Assembly: GCF_003477605.1 (NCBI RefSeq)
Contig: NZ_QUDR01000019.1
Location: 1-57,850 of the forward strand
Length of the DNA: 57,850 bases
Source of the DNA: Clostridium sp. AF37-5
GTDB lineage: Bacteria; Bacillota; Clostridia; Lachnospirales; Lachnospiraceae
Reading direction: 5' to 3'
This document shows positions 40,376 through 50,906 of this stretch, piece by piece (positions within the stretch are counted from its first letter, which is position 1; every line of letters begins with the position of its first letter). The notes under the pieces are model-generated. The model was not told where the DNA came from. It was given only the letters and a program-made list of their open reading frames with translations, and did no database searches. The translations under genes were made by a program, and so were the position numbers.

Positions 40376-42696
40376 AACGATTCCCCTTTCAAAGCCAGTG
40401 ATTTCGTCTGTAACTCCATCAGCTTATAATAAATTCCCTGTTTCTTTTCCAATTCCTTATGCGTACCCTCTTCGACGATTTTTCCACCATCAATTACAAC
40501 TAAATGGTTTGCGTCCCGCAGTGTGGAAAGGCGGTGTGCAATGGACAATGTCGTCCTTCCCTTCACCAGATAATTAAGTGAATTTTGGATTGCTTTCTCG
40601 GTTTCCGTATCCACACTTGCCGTCGCTTCATCTAAAATCAAAATTTTCGGATTTGCTAAAATTGCTCTGGCAATCGAAATCCTCTGTTTTTCACCGCCCG
40701 ACAAGTCTTTACCCGATGCTCCAATCACGGTATCATAACCATCCGGCATATTGGCGATAAATTCATGCGCACTTGCTAAAATTGCAGCCTGCACTACGTC
40801 TTCTCTCGTCGCCTCCGGATTCGCATAAGCGATGTTGTCCGCCACCGTTCCCATAAAAATATAAGTGTCCTGTGATACCATCGCCACATTTTTCCGTAAA
40901 TCATGAAAAGCTAATTCCTTTACCGGAATACCATCCAGATAAATTTCTCCCTCATCCACATCATAAAGACGCGAAATCAAATTTACAAGCGTCGTTTTTC
41001 CGGCACCAGAACGCCCCACAATACCAAGCATTTCACCGGGATTTACATGAAGGCTGATATCTTTCAGAACCGGATGATTTGTCTCGTAGCCAAAACTCAC
41101 ATGAGAAAGTGTAATTTCTCCCTTTGGATTTTTAATCTGCTTCGGATTTTCCACTTCTTCAATCTCTGGAATGGCATCCATAATTTCAAACATGCGTTGG
41201 GCAGCATTGATACTGTCCGACCACATCTGAAATACACGGGAGAAGAAATTCATCGGTCCGTTTAACTGCCCCACATAGCCAACAAACGTAATCAAAACAC
41301 CAAGTTCCACGGTATGCGTATTCAGAAGCAGAATCACACCGACAATCCAAACCCAGATATTTGAAATCTCCTGCACTAAATTATATAAAATCGTAAATTT
41401 ATTATTGTATTTTACAATGCGTATTTCCGCCTCTTTCAGACGCTCATTTGGCGCTTTGAAACGCTCTTTTTCCTGCTTTTGCTGTCCGAAAGCTTTTACC
41501 ACACGAGAACCGGTCAAATTGTCATTGACACGGTTATTTACCGCACGCTCTGCCCGGTGGCGTCTGCCAAACAAACTCCACAATTTCGGCTTTAATTTCA
41601 CGCTCATAAAAACTAACAGTGGCAGCAGAATACAGGCTACCAGTGCCATCTGCCAATTCAAACGGAACATAACCGTAAACGTAGCAAGAATGGTAAAGCC
41701 ATGCACAAATATGTACGGAAATCCATCTAAGAAAAAGTCGGTCACACGGTTTGCATCACTTAACACACGTGTCATAAGTCCACCGGTCTGCTTGCTTGTA
41801 AAAAATCCAAGTGACAATCTTCCCATATTGGAAAATACATCCTGCTTCATGTCACGCACAGTCGCTGCAACCACCTGTGCCATCAAGGTTCCCTGTACAA
41901 GCTGGACGCCCTGCTGTACAAGTTTTGACAATACCATTACAAGCACAAGCATCAAAAGAGCAAAACCATACCGCCCGATTTCACTTTGTGAAACTTTTCC
42001 CGGCAGAATCTCATCATACAATACCGTACCGCTTAAATAAGGCCATACAAGATTCAATCCGGCCGCCAGAAAATAGCAGGCAAAAATAATAATAACCTTA
42101 AAACGGTACTGAAGAAAATATTTCATCGTTCTTCCAAAAATCGAACGTTTATTCATGCACTTCGGACAGATTTTTCTTTTTGGATCCGGGTACATCGTTC
42201 CACACTTTGGACAATACTGTGCTTTCTGCTCCTGAATATCCGCAGACGCTTCCACTTCTTCTGCTTCCTCTGGATATTTTTTTATCTTATTATAACTTTT
42301 ACGAAACAAATTCATCTGTTCAAAATACAGATTTGTCAGCGCCGCTAATAAAAGTGGTTTGCCCTTATAATCAATTGTGACTAGATTTGTCGCGAGCTGC
42401 TTTTCCACTCTCATATGCGAAGTATCCGCCAAATCAAACCATTCCAGCATATATTCTTTTTCATCCTCTGCATACTGCATATCTGCCGTCTTCGTTCCAC
42501 GGAAATAGCGAACCGTCATCTGTTCATGGCGGCTCTTGGCAACGCCGATTTTCGTACTTGTCAAGAACAAATATCCACTGATATATTCCGAATCAAAAGA
42601 TAAATCAAACGGACAAACATCTAAAATATCATCGGATTTTATTTGATATGCCAAAAGCGTATTTAATACCTGCTTTGGCAGTTGATTTTTCTTCAT
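40372..42696 (-). CDS. ABC exporter with N-terminal cytoplasmic domain and zinc ribbon
   Basis: The start is the ATG at 42694-42696 behind AGGGGGA, giving 774 residues. The first 150 residues are a soluble module with strands (SGYLFLTSTKIGVAKSR) like the PH-like part of its neighbour, followed by a zinc ribbon (YCPKCGTMYPDPKRKICPKC). Six spans (about 200-460) and an ATPase domain follow: Walker A GRSGAGKTT, signature LSGGEKQR, Walker B ILILDEATASVD, AHRLST. All are catalytically normal. It heads the five-gene operon and probably dimerises with the 739-residue protein. Confidence 0.88.
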   Translation of the reverse strand: MKKNQLPKQVLNTLLAYQIKSDDILDVCPFDLSFDSEYISGYLFLTSTKIGVAKSRHEQMTVRYFRGTKTADMQYAEDEKEYMLEWFDLADTSHMRVEKQLATNLVTIDYKGKPLLLAALTNLYFEQMNLFRKSYNKIKKYPEEAEEVEASADIQEQKAQYCPKCGTMYPDPKRKICPKCMNKRSIFGRTMKYFLQYRFKVIIIFACYFLAAGLNLVWPYLSGTVLYDEILPGKVSQSEIGRYGFALLMLVLVMVLSKLVQQGVQLVQGTLMAQVVAATVRDMKQDVFSNMGRLSLGFFTSKQTGGLMTRVLSDANRVTDFFLDGFPYIFVHGFTILATFTVMFRLNWQMALVACILLPLLVFMSVKLKPKLWSLFGRRHRAERAVNNRVNDNLTGSRVVKAFGQQKQEKERFKAPNERLKEAEIRIVKYNNKFTILYNLVQEISNIWVWIVGVILLLNTHTVELGVLITFVGYVGQLNGPMNFFSRVFQMWSDSINAAQRMFEIMDAIPEIEEVENPKQIKNPKGEITLSHVSFGYETNHPVLKDISLHVNPGEMLGIVGRSGAGKTTLVNLISRLYDVDEGEIYLDGIPVKELAFHDLRKNVAMVSQDTYIFMGTVADNIAYANPEATREDVVQAAILASAHEFIANMPDGYDTVIGASGKDLSGGEKQRISIARAILANPKILILDEATASVDTETEKAIQNSLNYLVKGRTTLSIAHRLSTLRDANHLVVIDGGKIVEEGTHKELEKKQGIYYKLMELQTKSLALKGESL

Positions 42697-42734
42697 GATA
42701 ATTCCCCCTGCTTTCATTAACTACTCTTTTGGCT

Positions 42735-42763
42735 ATTGTAAAACAAGGAAACAATTCTTGCAA
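42735..42763 (-). promoter_or_regulatory. Sigma-A promoter of the five-gene ABC operon
   Basis: On the minus strand TTGCAA (42758-42763), 17 bases, TACAAT (42735-42740), about 40 bp before the start codon. Confidence 0.65.
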
Positions 42764-42804
42764 TAGATTATTCTAAACAAACCATGTATCTTTTGCAAAA
42801 TAAA

Positions 42805-42843
42805 ACCGTGCCTGCCGGCTTACGAAACACCGACAGACACGGT
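42805..42843 (-). terminator. Terminator after the TetR gene
   Basis: ACCGTGCCTGCCGG (42805-42818) pairs with CCGACAGACACGGT (42830-42843) with two mismatches. T-rich sequence follows on both strands. Confidence 0.7.
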
Positions 42844-42852
42844 CTGACTTTT

Positions 42853-43455
42853 TTATCGAATTTCCTGCCTATGAATGATATCACAAATCACACCGGCAAG
42901 CTCCGGTTTTAATTCTTCTAACGTCACCGGCTGTTGCTGCAAAATTACACTATGACAAGTTGAATTAACAAACTCCACAATCATATACAGCATCAAATCC
43001 GGATTACGAAACATCCTTCCTGACTGATCCAAAAGCAAATAATATCTTTGATAAAAACTGTCACCATCTTCATTATTCTCCAGCAAAAGTGCCTTCTGAA
43101 AAACTCCCCAGCTTAAATTTTTTGAAATAAATTTCAATAAATTTTTGTTCTGGTTCAATTGATTAATAACAGAATTAATCAAAAAGATTACATGGTCTTC
43201 CAATGAATCCAGCTGCACCCGGTTCATCTCCTCTAATGCACGGCAAAATACCTGTCTTGCCTTATCTGCAATCAATTTGTCGCGGATATCAAATTTATCT
43301 TTGAAATAAAGATAAAATGTTCCTTTTGCCATATTTGCCTTTTTAGCTATATCGGAAATGGATGTGTCATTTATTCCCTTCTGCGTAAATAGAGCAAATG
43401 CTGCCATCAGCAGAGAATCTCTCTTTTGCTTTTTCTTATCATCCAATTTTCCCAT
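42853..43455 (-). CDS. TetR-family repressor of the MMPL operon
   Basis: This 200-residue protein has an N-terminal TetR helix-turn-helix (FALFTQKGINDTSISDIAKK, then ANMAKGTFYLYFKDKFDI) and an all-helical ligand-binding C-terminal part. It is the third gene of the MMPL operon, 10 bp after the secreted partner gene. Two 13-bp palindromes overlap the operon promoter at 47594-47648, so it probably represses its own operon until the exported compound or a toxic lipid-like ligand binds. Confidence 0.88.
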   Translation of the reverse strand: MGKLDDKKKQKRDSLLMAAFALFTQKGINDTSISDIAKKANMAKGTFYLYFKDKFDIRDKLIADKARQVFCRALEEMNRVQLDSLEDHVIFLINSVINQLNQNKNLLKFISKNLSWGVFQKALLLENNEDGDSFYQRYYLLLDQSGRMFRNPDLMLYMIVEFVNSTCHSVILQQQPVTLEELKPELAGVICDIIHRQEIR

Positions 43456-43465
43456 ACAAAATCAC

Positions 43466-45463
43466 CTAGTCCTCTTTTTCAATGGCTGCTGTCTCAATGA
43501 CAAATTTCACTTCACCATTCATAGAACCGTGAATACCACTGAAGCTCTTATAATCTTTTCCAACTTCACAAACGGCTTTCAGACGGTCAATCAAACCTTT
43601 GACATCATCTTCATATGTGTCATTGATTTTTTCAATACCATCCTTATTAAACTCGCTCATTCCGTCGGCTAATTTCTTGCTTCCATCTTTCAGCTTACCA
43701 CTCGCTGTATCCAGTTTACCAACACCTGTTGACAATTTTCCGGCAGCACTCTTTAAGGATTTGCTTCCCTTGTCTAACTTCTTCACACCGCTGCCTACCG
43801 TTTTAATGCTCTTTTTCAATGTCTTTCCGGATTTCACAAGTTTCTTTGACGCACTCTTTAACTTCTTATTGTTCTTCGCCAGTGTATCGCCACCCTCTTT
43901 CAGTGTTTTCACGCTGGAAACTAATGTCGGCATGCTGGTTTTCAATTTTGTAGAAGCTTCTGTCAAAGTTGAGGAGTTTGCAGACAATTTATCCAAACTG
44001 TCCATTACTGTTGCTACGCTGCCGGATACTTTTTCAGCACCAACTTTTAAATCACCGGTTGTGGAAGTTGCCTGTTTCATTGCCTGAATTGCCTGTTTCT
44101 GTCCGGCAAGTACCTGCTCTAACGTTGCAACTGTTGTTGCATCTGCACCGGTCGCTTTCAATTTCTTTAACAGTAAATCCGTAGTCTCATACGTTTTTTC
44201 TAAACTTGCCAGATTGGTATTTAACGATGTCACACCATCACTAACCGCTTTTGCTCCGGATTTCAATGCCGTAACATTCTGTTTTGAACCAAGTTTGTCG
44301 ACACTGCCGGTGTAGGTCTTCAGTCCGGTATCAAAACTCTGAATCTGAGTTGGAATATCCTTTACGGATTTGTAAAGTAAGGCACATCCATTTGTAATTT
44401 TTGCTGCACCATCTACATAACTTGCGGTTCCTTTCGCAAATGTTGTTACACCATTTGCATAATCGGTAACGCCTTTTACTAATGTCGGAGCACCTTTTGC
44501 CAGTGTGCTGATTCCATTTGCCAACTGGTTTACGCCCTCTTTCTGGAATTTCTTCACAGAAGTGTTAAGCTCGCCCATTTTGCTGTCAAACAATTTCAAA
44601 TTATCAGACAAATCATCAGAGCCATCAACTAATTTGTCAGAAGCATCGGTCAAATCATTCAGTTTTTCTTCCAAATCATCTAACTCATCCACATCGTCTA
44701 AATCCAAATCATTCAAAAGACTGGCACTTCCGTAGGTAAATGTATTACCAATTGTAAAATCTTTTGTATCAGCAGTTACCGTAAAATCCGAAGGGATTTT
44801 ATCTGCCATATCATCACTCAAATCTAAGTTCTCAGCCATTCCCGGAACACCCATGCCGATAATCATCTGATTATCACCATCATTGACTACTCTTGCATTA
44901 TCCACTTCGACATTTTCAAAATGGTCAGAAGAAAGAACCATTGCGGTCACCATAACAAATGGTGTATAAATTGTTGTTTCTTTACCATCAATTTTTTTCT
45001 TCCGGCTGGACTTATTCGTATAGGCAACATGGATTTCCACTTTTCCACTCTTGCCAAGCATATCTTTGGCTGCAATTTCTTTACCATCCAATTTGTAAGT
45101 AATCTTCATATCAACCGGAAGTTTTTCATCCGATTCACCCTGATAATAAATATCTTTTCCGGCGCCGCTCCAGTCAACGTCCTTACCATTCTGTTTGAAT
45201 GTCTCATCTCCTTTGACATTTGAGATGTTTTTCAAATCGGAAATATCATTAATGGTTCCGGTTGTTTCATTTGCACCCTTCAGCCAGTCCGATACAGTAA
45301 TCTTGGATACTGAACCATCTGCTGCCGCGTTGACATAAACAGATTCCTGTTTTTTGATTTTTTTCGCTTCTACAAAGGAGCTGTTGCACACTACCATGCC
45401 AAGACTAAGCACAGCACACATTGTACATTGTAAAGTTTTTTTCAATTTCTTATTCATAGTCAT
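43466..45463 (-). CDS. Secreted coiled-coil partner of an MMPL transporter
   Basis: The 665-residue protein has a signal peptide (core 10-30, cut near VEA). A folded N-terminal half (about 40-230) is followed by a long helical region (about 250-620) full of heptads in the style of LxxGxxKLxxG (ANGISTLAKGAPTLVKG, KLKSASKKLVKSGKTLK), ending with a short charged tail. This layout resembles the extracellular part of YhgE/Pip proteins, but it lacks their C-terminal membrane spans. It lies 12 bp after the MMPL gene. It probably forms an exocytoplasmic helical device working with the transporter. Confidence 0.8.
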   Translation of the reverse strand: MTMNKKLKKTLQCTMCAVLSLGMVVCNSSFVEAKKIKKQESVYVNAAADGSVSKITVSDWLKGANETTGTINDISDLKNISNVKGDETFKQNGKDVDWSGAGKDIYYQGESDEKLPVDMKITYKLDGKEIAAKDMLGKSGKVEIHVAYTNKSSRKKKIDGKETTIYTPFVMVTAMVLSSDHFENVEVDNARVVNDGDNQMIIGMGVPGMAENLDLSDDMADKIPSDFTVTADTKDFTIGNTFTYGSASLLNDLDLDDVDELDDLEEKLNDLTDASDKLVDGSDDLSDNLKLFDSKMGELNTSVKKFQKEGVNQLANGISTLAKGAPTLVKGVTDYANGVTTFAKGTASYVDGAAKITNGCALLYKSVKDIPTQIQSFDTGLKTYTGSVDKLGSKQNVTALKSGAKAVSDGVTSLNTNLASLEKTYETTDLLLKKLKATGADATTVATLEQVLAGQKQAIQAMKQATSTTGDLKVGAEKVSGSVATVMDSLDKLSANSSTLTEASTKLKTSMPTLVSSVKTLKEGGDTLAKNNKKLKSASKKLVKSGKTLKKSIKTVGSGVKKLDKGSKSLKSAAGKLSTGVGKLDTASGKLKDGSKKLADGMSEFNKDGIEKINDTYEDDVKGLIDRLKAVCEVGKDYKSFSGIHGSMNGEVKFVIETAAIEKED

Positions 45464-45475
45464 CGTCCCTCCAAA

Positions 45476-47554
45476 CTAATAATCGATTTTCCGCATATCC
45501 CATGTGGTCTTGCAAATCCATTTATCAAACACTGTCAGCATCGCCGGCAGAACAAGAATAACAACGATTGTACTAATCACTGCCCCACGGGACAACAACG
45601 TACAAATTGACTTAATCATATCAATACTTGACGACATTGTTACGCCAAATGTTGAAGCAAACAAACACATACCACTTATCATAATGGACTTAATTGAAGT
45701 TTTATGTGCAATATCGATTGCTTCCTTCTTACTCTTTCTTCGTACCACACGCTCTTTATGATAACGGCTCGTCATCAAAATTGCGTAATCCACAGTCGCA
45801 CCGAGCTGAATCGTACCGATTACGATACTTGCCACAAACGGCAGCGACTCGTGTGTATAAAATGGCACTGACATATTTAAGAATATCGCAAACTCAATTA
45901 CCATAACCAAAATGACCGGAATCAAAATGGACTTAAAGGTAATGAGAATTATAAGGAATATCGCAGCAACCGAAACATAGTTTACATTTACTAAGTCGAT
46001 ATCGGTTACATCCTGCAAATCCTTCGTCAATGGTGCCTCACCAATTACCATCGAATCTTTGCTGTATTTCTTAACAATCTTATTTATATCAGCAATCTGT
46101 GAATTTACCTCGTCTGTTGCTGCTTTATAGTCGGAGCAGACAAAGGCAATCTCATAGTTATCACTCTTTAGTTTAGATTCCAATTTCTTCGGAATCATAC
46201 TGCTTGGAATGCTGACCCCCTTAAAGGAATCAATTCCGAGTGCCCATTTAACACCTTTCACATCCTCAATTTTCTTTAACATTTCACTCTTTTCTTTGGA
46301 TGCCATACCATTTTTCATCAATACGATATGGGTGCTGTTCATATTAAATTTCTCTTCGAGTTTTTTATTTGCAACGGCAGAATCCAGTGACTGTGGAAGT
46401 GCCCCCGCAATATCATAGTAAATTTCGTAATTGCTGTTTCCGTACATCGCAGGTCCCAGTAAAACTAAAAATAATACTAAGACAACCGGCCATCCCTTTA
46501 CAATCTTTTTCGATAAACCATCCAGATTTGGAATTAGATTCTTATGGGTAGTTTTGTCGATTGCTTTATCAAAGCAGAGAATCAATGCCGGCAAAACAGT
46601 CAGACATACGATAACGCCGATGATAACACCTTTTGCCATAACAAGACCTAAGTCCATACCTAACTTAAAGGTCATGAAGCAAAGTGCGGCGAATCCGGCA
46701 ATCGTTGTTACCGAACTACTGGTAACGGAAGTAAATGTATTGGAAATCGCATGTGCCATTGCACGGTTTTTATCCCCGTCATACCTGACTTTATTGGCTT
46801 CATAACTTTCCAAAAGGAAAATGGAATAATCCATCGTTACACCAAGCTGTAAAATCGCTGTCAGCGCCTGAGTAATATAGGAAATTTCTCCAAATACCAT
46901 ATTCGTTCCCATGTTATAGACAATCGCCATACCGATACCAAGCAAAAAGATAAATGGTGTTACCAGGGAATCCATCGTCAGTAACAAAATGAGAAGCGAA
47001 AGCACCGCTGCTACAACAACATAAATCGGCATCTCTGCCATCGCCAGATTTTTAATATCGGTAACGACACCGCTCATACCACTGATAAATGCCTGTTTCT
47101 TTACAATACCACGCATTTCGGTAATCGCATCCATCGTTGAATCTGCCGATGTTGTATTGTCAAACAGGGCAATCATCATCGTTGCGTTCCCATTAAACAA
47201 GCCCTCTCTAAGTTTATCCGGGAGCATCTCTGTCGGAACTGTAATATCCATTGCGTCATCATACCAGATAACGTCCTCCACATGATTCACTTTTTTTAAT
47301 TTTTCTTTGAGAGCCACAATGTCCTTCTTCTCCATGTCTTCTACGACAATCATGGAAAAGGCTCCCATCCCGAATTCATCTACCATCGTATCCTGTCCGG
47401 ATACTGTCTCAAGGGAATTCGGAAGATAACTTAACAAGTCATAGTTAATTCGCGTTGACACATAACCAATTGTCGCAGGGATTAACAATAAAAATGCGAT
47501 AATCAGGACAACTGCTTTGTGTCTGGTAAGCCATTTACCAAACTTAATTACCAT
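45476..47554 (-). CDS. MMPL/RND-family transporter
   Basis: The 692-residue protein has the twofold RND layout: one span, an outside loop (about 35-160), five spans with a sterol-sensing-like core (ITQALTAILQLGVTMDYSIF), a middle cytoplasmic link, then the same again (VIGTIQLGATVDYAILMTSRY). The Asp in each TMDYS / TVDYA motif is the likely proton relay. Such proteins export lipids or toxic hydrophobic compounds by proton motive force. First gene of the MMPL-partner-TetR operon. GTAGGAGGC lies 8 bases before ATG. Confidence 0.92.
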   Translation of the reverse strand: MVIKFGKWLTRHKAVVLIIAFLLLIPATIGYVSTRINYDLLSYLPNSLETVSGQDTMVDEFGMGAFSMIVVEDMEKKDIVALKEKLKKVNHVEDVIWYDDAMDITVPTEMLPDKLREGLFNGNATMMIALFDNTTSADSTMDAITEMRGIVKKQAFISGMSGVVTDIKNLAMAEMPIYVVVAAVLSLLILLLTMDSLVTPFIFLLGIGMAIVYNMGTNMVFGEISYITQALTAILQLGVTMDYSIFLLESYEANKVRYDGDKNRAMAHAISNTFTSVTSSSVTTIAGFAALCFMTFKLGMDLGLVMAKGVIIGVIVCLTVLPALILCFDKAIDKTTHKNLIPNLDGLSKKIVKGWPVVLVLFLVLLGPAMYGNSNYEIYYDIAGALPQSLDSAVANKKLEEKFNMNSTHIVLMKNGMASKEKSEMLKKIEDVKGVKWALGIDSFKGVSIPSSMIPKKLESKLKSDNYEIAFVCSDYKAATDEVNSQIADINKIVKKYSKDSMVIGEAPLTKDLQDVTDIDLVNVNYVSVAAIFLIILITFKSILIPVILVMVIEFAIFLNMSVPFYTHESLPFVASIVIGTIQLGATVDYAILMTSRYHKERVVRRKSKKEAIDIAHKTSIKSIMISGMCLFASTFGVTMSSSIDMIKSICTLLSRGAVISTIVVILVLPAMLTVFDKWICKTTWDMRKIDY

Positions 47555-47593
47555 CGTGCACGCCTCCTACTTTTTGATAAATAATTTCAAAAA

Positions 47594-47649
47594 TGACCAT
47601 CAGTCACTTTAACTATATGCAGTGTAACACAAAAATGACCAACGGTCAA
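47594..47649 (-). promoter_or_regulatory. Promoter of the MMPL operon with two TetR-type operators
   Basis: On the minus strand TTGACC (47644-47649), 17 bases, TACACT (47621-47626). Palindrome TGACCAACGGTCA (47636-47648) overlaps the -35 and TGACCATCAGTCA (47594-47606) lies after the start of transcription. Centres are 42 bp apart, four helical turns. Confidence 0.8.
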
Positions 47650-47735
47650 CCATTAATTTGAAAAATTTTTGAATTGACACGATTCGTCACAAAATGCATA
47701 TATTACCAATATACAGTTACGGGGGAAGTCAGCAG

Positions 47736-48635
47736 ATGAATCGAGTTCGTAAAGCGGTTTTTTCAGAAGCAGTGCATAAACAAGGAATTTTAGGAAAGGG
47801 CATCGGGGTTGCGATTGTTGACACCGGGCTTTTTCCGCATCCGGATTACCGCTCACGCATCACCGGATGGTACGATGCTCTCTATCAAAAGCCTGCGCCT
47901 TATGACGACAACGGCCACGGAAGCCACGTTGCAGGGATTGCCGCCGGAGCAGGAACCTTTTCTCATGGAAAATACAAAGGCATCGCACCGCAGGCAAATC
48001 TAATTGGGGTTAAAGTGTTAAACAGTAAGGGCAACGGCACCATTCATGACATCATGAATGGGCTTCAGTGGATTCTTAAAAATCAGGAGTGCTTAAAAAT
48101 CCGCATTGTAAATATTTCCATTGGCACCAATGACCGACATGCCTATCCCGAAGACAGTGCTTTTGTCCGCAAAGTTAATCAGCTTTGGGATGCCGGTATT
48201 ATCGTGGTTGCTGCGGCCGGTAATCAGGGACCTGACCCACAGACTATTAGTGCACCCGGAAACTCCCGAAAAATTATCACCGTTGGCTCGTATGATTTTG
48301 CCGAAAGAACCGATGTAATTCCTTCCTCTCACTCCGGCGCAGGTCCTACGTTTTCCTGCATCAAAAAACCGGACGTCGTTGCGCCCGGTTCTCATATTAT
48401 CAGTTGCTGCCCTCCCGACAAAACAAACGGCTCTTTCTACTCAAAGAAAAGCGGCACCTCCATGTCCACACCAATTGTGAGCGGTGCCATTGCCCTGCTT
48501 TTAAGTAAATATCCTTCCATGAGCCCAAGAGAGACAAAAATCCGGCTGAAAAACTCCAGCACGGATCTTGCTCTCCCCCACACACGCCAGGGATGGGGTT
48601 ATTTAAGTATTCCTTCCTTACTTAGTACCTTCTGA
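47736..48635 (+). CDS. Subtilisin-like serine protease (S8), probably intracellular
   Basis: The start is the ATG at 47736 with GGGGGA nine bases upstream; 299 residues. The catalytic triad is clear: Asp in [13 protein letters not shown], His in [13 protein letters not shown], Ser in KSGTSMSTP, and the oxyanion Asn in AAAGNQGP. There is no signal peptide or clear propeptide, so an intracellular subtilisin role in protein turnover is likely. It reads convergent with glycogen phosphorylase and their 3' ends overlap by 18 bp. The MMPL operon is divergent. Confidence 0.92.
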   Translation: MNRVRKAVFSEAVHKQGILGKGIGVAIVDTGLFPHPDYRSRITGWYDALYQKPAPYDDNGHGSHVAGIAAGAGTFSHGKYKGIAPQANLIGVKVLNSKGNGTIHDIMNGLQWILKNQECLKIRIVNISIGTNDRHAYPEDSAFVRKVNQLWDAGIIVVAAAGNQGPDPQTISAPGNSRKIITVGSYDFAERTDVIPSSHSGAGPTFSCIKKPDVVAPGSHIISCCPPDKTNGSFYSKKSGTSMSTPIVSGAIALLLSKYPSMSPRETKIRLKNSSTDLALPHTRQGWGYLSIPSLLSTF

Positions 48636-50882
48636 CAGGTGCCAGATTTCATCATTGTATTGCGAAATCGTGCGGTCAGAGGAAAAGAAACCTGCTTTTG
48701 AAATGTTGACAAGCATTTTCTTTGCCCATTCTTCCCTGTTTTCATAATCCGCATAGGCTTTTTCTTTGGCTGCCACATACGCTCTGTAATCTGGGAATGT
48801 CATAAACCAGTCTTTATTCAATAACTCGTTATAAAGTCTTGTAAGCATCGTCTTGTCACCAAGTTTCTGCATTTTCTTGCTGACAATAAAATCAACGGCT
48901 TCTTTTAACTCCGAATCTTTTTCATAATAATCTTTTGAGCAGTAATCTCCACGCTCATAGCGGGCAATTACCGTATCACTGTCCTCTCCGAAAACATAAA
49001 TATTATCATCGCCGACAAGCTCATGAATTTCCACATTGGCACCATCCTCGGTTCCCAAAGTAATTGCACCATTTAACATAAACTTCATGTTGCCGGTACC
49101 ACTTGCTTCTTTCGAGGCAAGCGAAATCTGCTCCGAAATATCACATGCCGGAATCAGTTTTTCAGCCTTTGTGACGTTGTAGTTTTCTACCATAACAACC
49201 TGCAGATGTTTTCTCACCTTACGGTCTTTTTCAATCAGACGCTGCAAGCACAATATCAAATGAATAATATCTTTGGCAATGACGTACGCCGGTGCTGCCT
49301 TTGCGCCAAATAAAAGAACAATCGGACGCTTTGGAATCTTACCTGCCTTAATTTCCAAATATTTGTGAATTGCATACAACGCATTTAACTGCTGTCTCTT
49401 GTACTCATGCAGTCTCTTAATCTGGATATCATAAATCGCATTGTCTAACAATTTGATTCCCTGTGTCTGTTTCAAATAAGAAGCAAGTGCTTTTTTATTT
49501 GCATCTTTAATTTCTAATAATCTCCGGCAAACTGCTTTGTCATCACGGTAATCCAAAAGTGCATTTAATTTTTCCGCATCTTTCTTATATCCATCTCCAA
49601 TCGTTTCCGATAAGAAGGAAGAAAGCAGTGGATTTGCATGAAGCAGCCAGCGGCGGAATGTAATACCGTTAGTTTTGTTATTGAATTTTTCCGGATACAA
49701 GGTATAAAAATTATGCAGTTCCGTATTTTTCAAAATTTCCGTATGAAGATAAGCAACGCCGTTGACACTGTGTGAAAAATGAATATCCATATGTGCCATA
49801 TGAACACGATTTTCACCATCAATAATTGCTACTTTTTCATCGTGATACTGTGCGTTTATTTTCTCATTTAATTTCTGAATAATCGGAACAATTGCCGGTG
49901 CCACTTCATCAATAAACGACATTGGCCATTTTTCCAGTGCCTCTGCCAAAATCGTATGATTCGTGTAGGCGCAGGTATCTGTTACAATTTCTGCTGCTTC
50001 ATCAAACGGGATTCCCTCCTTTGTCAAAAGACGAATCAGTTCCGGAATCACCATGGATGGATGCGTGTCATTAATCTGAATTGCCGCATAATCTGCAAGG
50101 TCATGCAGATTACAGCCTCTATCCTTTGCTTCAGAAAGAATCAGCTGTGCACCGCAGCTTACCATAAAATACTGCTGGTACACGCGCAAAAGACGGCCTT
50201 TGTCATCAGAATCATCCGGATACAAAAATAAGGTCAGATTTTTTCGTATATCTTCCTTGTCAAATTCAATTCCATCATGAACAATCGTTTCATCCACAGA
50301 ATCCAAATCAAACAAGTGAAGGCGGTTCGTCCGGCTCTCGTAGCCGGTCACCAAAATATCATACAACGATGCTTTCACATCGAAACCGCCAAAAGAAACC
50401 GTAAAAGATTTGTCACTGCGAATCAGCCAGCTGTCCTTATTCATCCATGGATTTGGCTCTTCCATCTGTTTTCTGTTCTTAAATTCCTGACGGAACAGAC
50501 CGTAGTGATAATTTAATCCGACACCATCACCCGGCAGAGAAAGCGTCGCAATGGAATCTAAAAAGCAGGCTGCCAGTCTTCCTAAACCACCGTTGCCAAG
50601 TGATGGTTCCGGCTCGTATTCCTCTAAATCTGTAAGATTTTTACCGGCATCGGAAAGTTCTTTTTTTACTTCCTCATAAATCCCAAGGTTAATCAGGTTA
50701 TTACTTAGCAGTTTTCCAATCAAAAACTCTGCTGATATGTAATACAGTTTCTTCTTTCCTGTATTCTCTTCCTTTTCCCCTGCCTTTTTCTGCACCAGCG
50801 TAAGCAGAGCATGATAAAGTTCTTCCTTCCCGCATTCACTGATTTCTTTGCCATAACATTCTCTTACGATTTTTGCAAGCAT
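48618..50882 (-). CDS. glgP: Glycogen/starch phosphorylase (GT35)
   Basis: This 754-residue enzyme releases glucose-1-phosphate from the ends of alpha-1,4-glucans. The pyridoxal-phosphate lysine lies in [30 protein letters not shown] (the K of GNMKFML). Other marks are [16 protein letters not shown] near residue 90, [14 protein letters not shown] and [12 protein letters not shown]. Length is slightly short of E. coli GlgP, as in other Clostridia. AAAGGA precedes the ATG. It follows the Ig-like protein gene by 24 bp and may share its transcript. Confidence 0.95.
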   Translation of the reverse strand: MLAKIVRECYGKEISECGKEELYHALLTLVQKKAGEKEENTGKKKLYYISAEFLIGKLLSNNLINLGIYEEVKKELSDAGKNLTDLEEYEPEPSLGNGGLGRLAACFLDSIATLSLPGDGVGLNYHYGLFRQEFKNRKQMEEPNPWMNKDSWLIRSDKSFTVSFGGFDVKASLYDILVTGYESRTNRLHLFDLDSVDETIVHDGIEFDKEDIRKNLTLFLYPDDSDDKGRLLRVYQQYFMVSCGAQLILSEAKDRGCNLHDLADYAAIQINDTHPSMVIPELIRLLTKEGIPFDEAAEIVTDTCAYTNHTILAEALEKWPMSFIDEVAPAIVPIIQKLNEKINAQYHDEKVAIIDGENRVHMAHMDIHFSHSVNGVAYLHTEILKNTELHNFYTLYPEKFNNKTNGITFRRWLLHANPLLSSFLSETIGDGYKKDAEKLNALLDYRDDKAVCRRLLEIKDANKKALASYLKQTQGIKLLDNAIYDIQIKRLHEYKRQQLNALYAIHKYLEIKAGKIPKRPIVLLFGAKAAPAYVIAKDIIHLILCLQRLIEKDRKVRKHLQVVMVENYNVTKAEKLIPACDISEQISLASKEASGTGNMKFMLNGAITLGTEDGANVEIHELVGDDNIYVFGEDSDTVIARYERGDYCSKDYYEKDSELKEAVDFIVSKKMQKLGDKTMLTRLYNELLNKDWFMTFPDYRAYVAAKEKAYADYENREEWAKKMLVNISKAGFFSSDRTISQYNDEIWHLSEGTK

Positions 50883-50906
50883 AAAATAATTCCTTTCTAC
50901 TACAAT

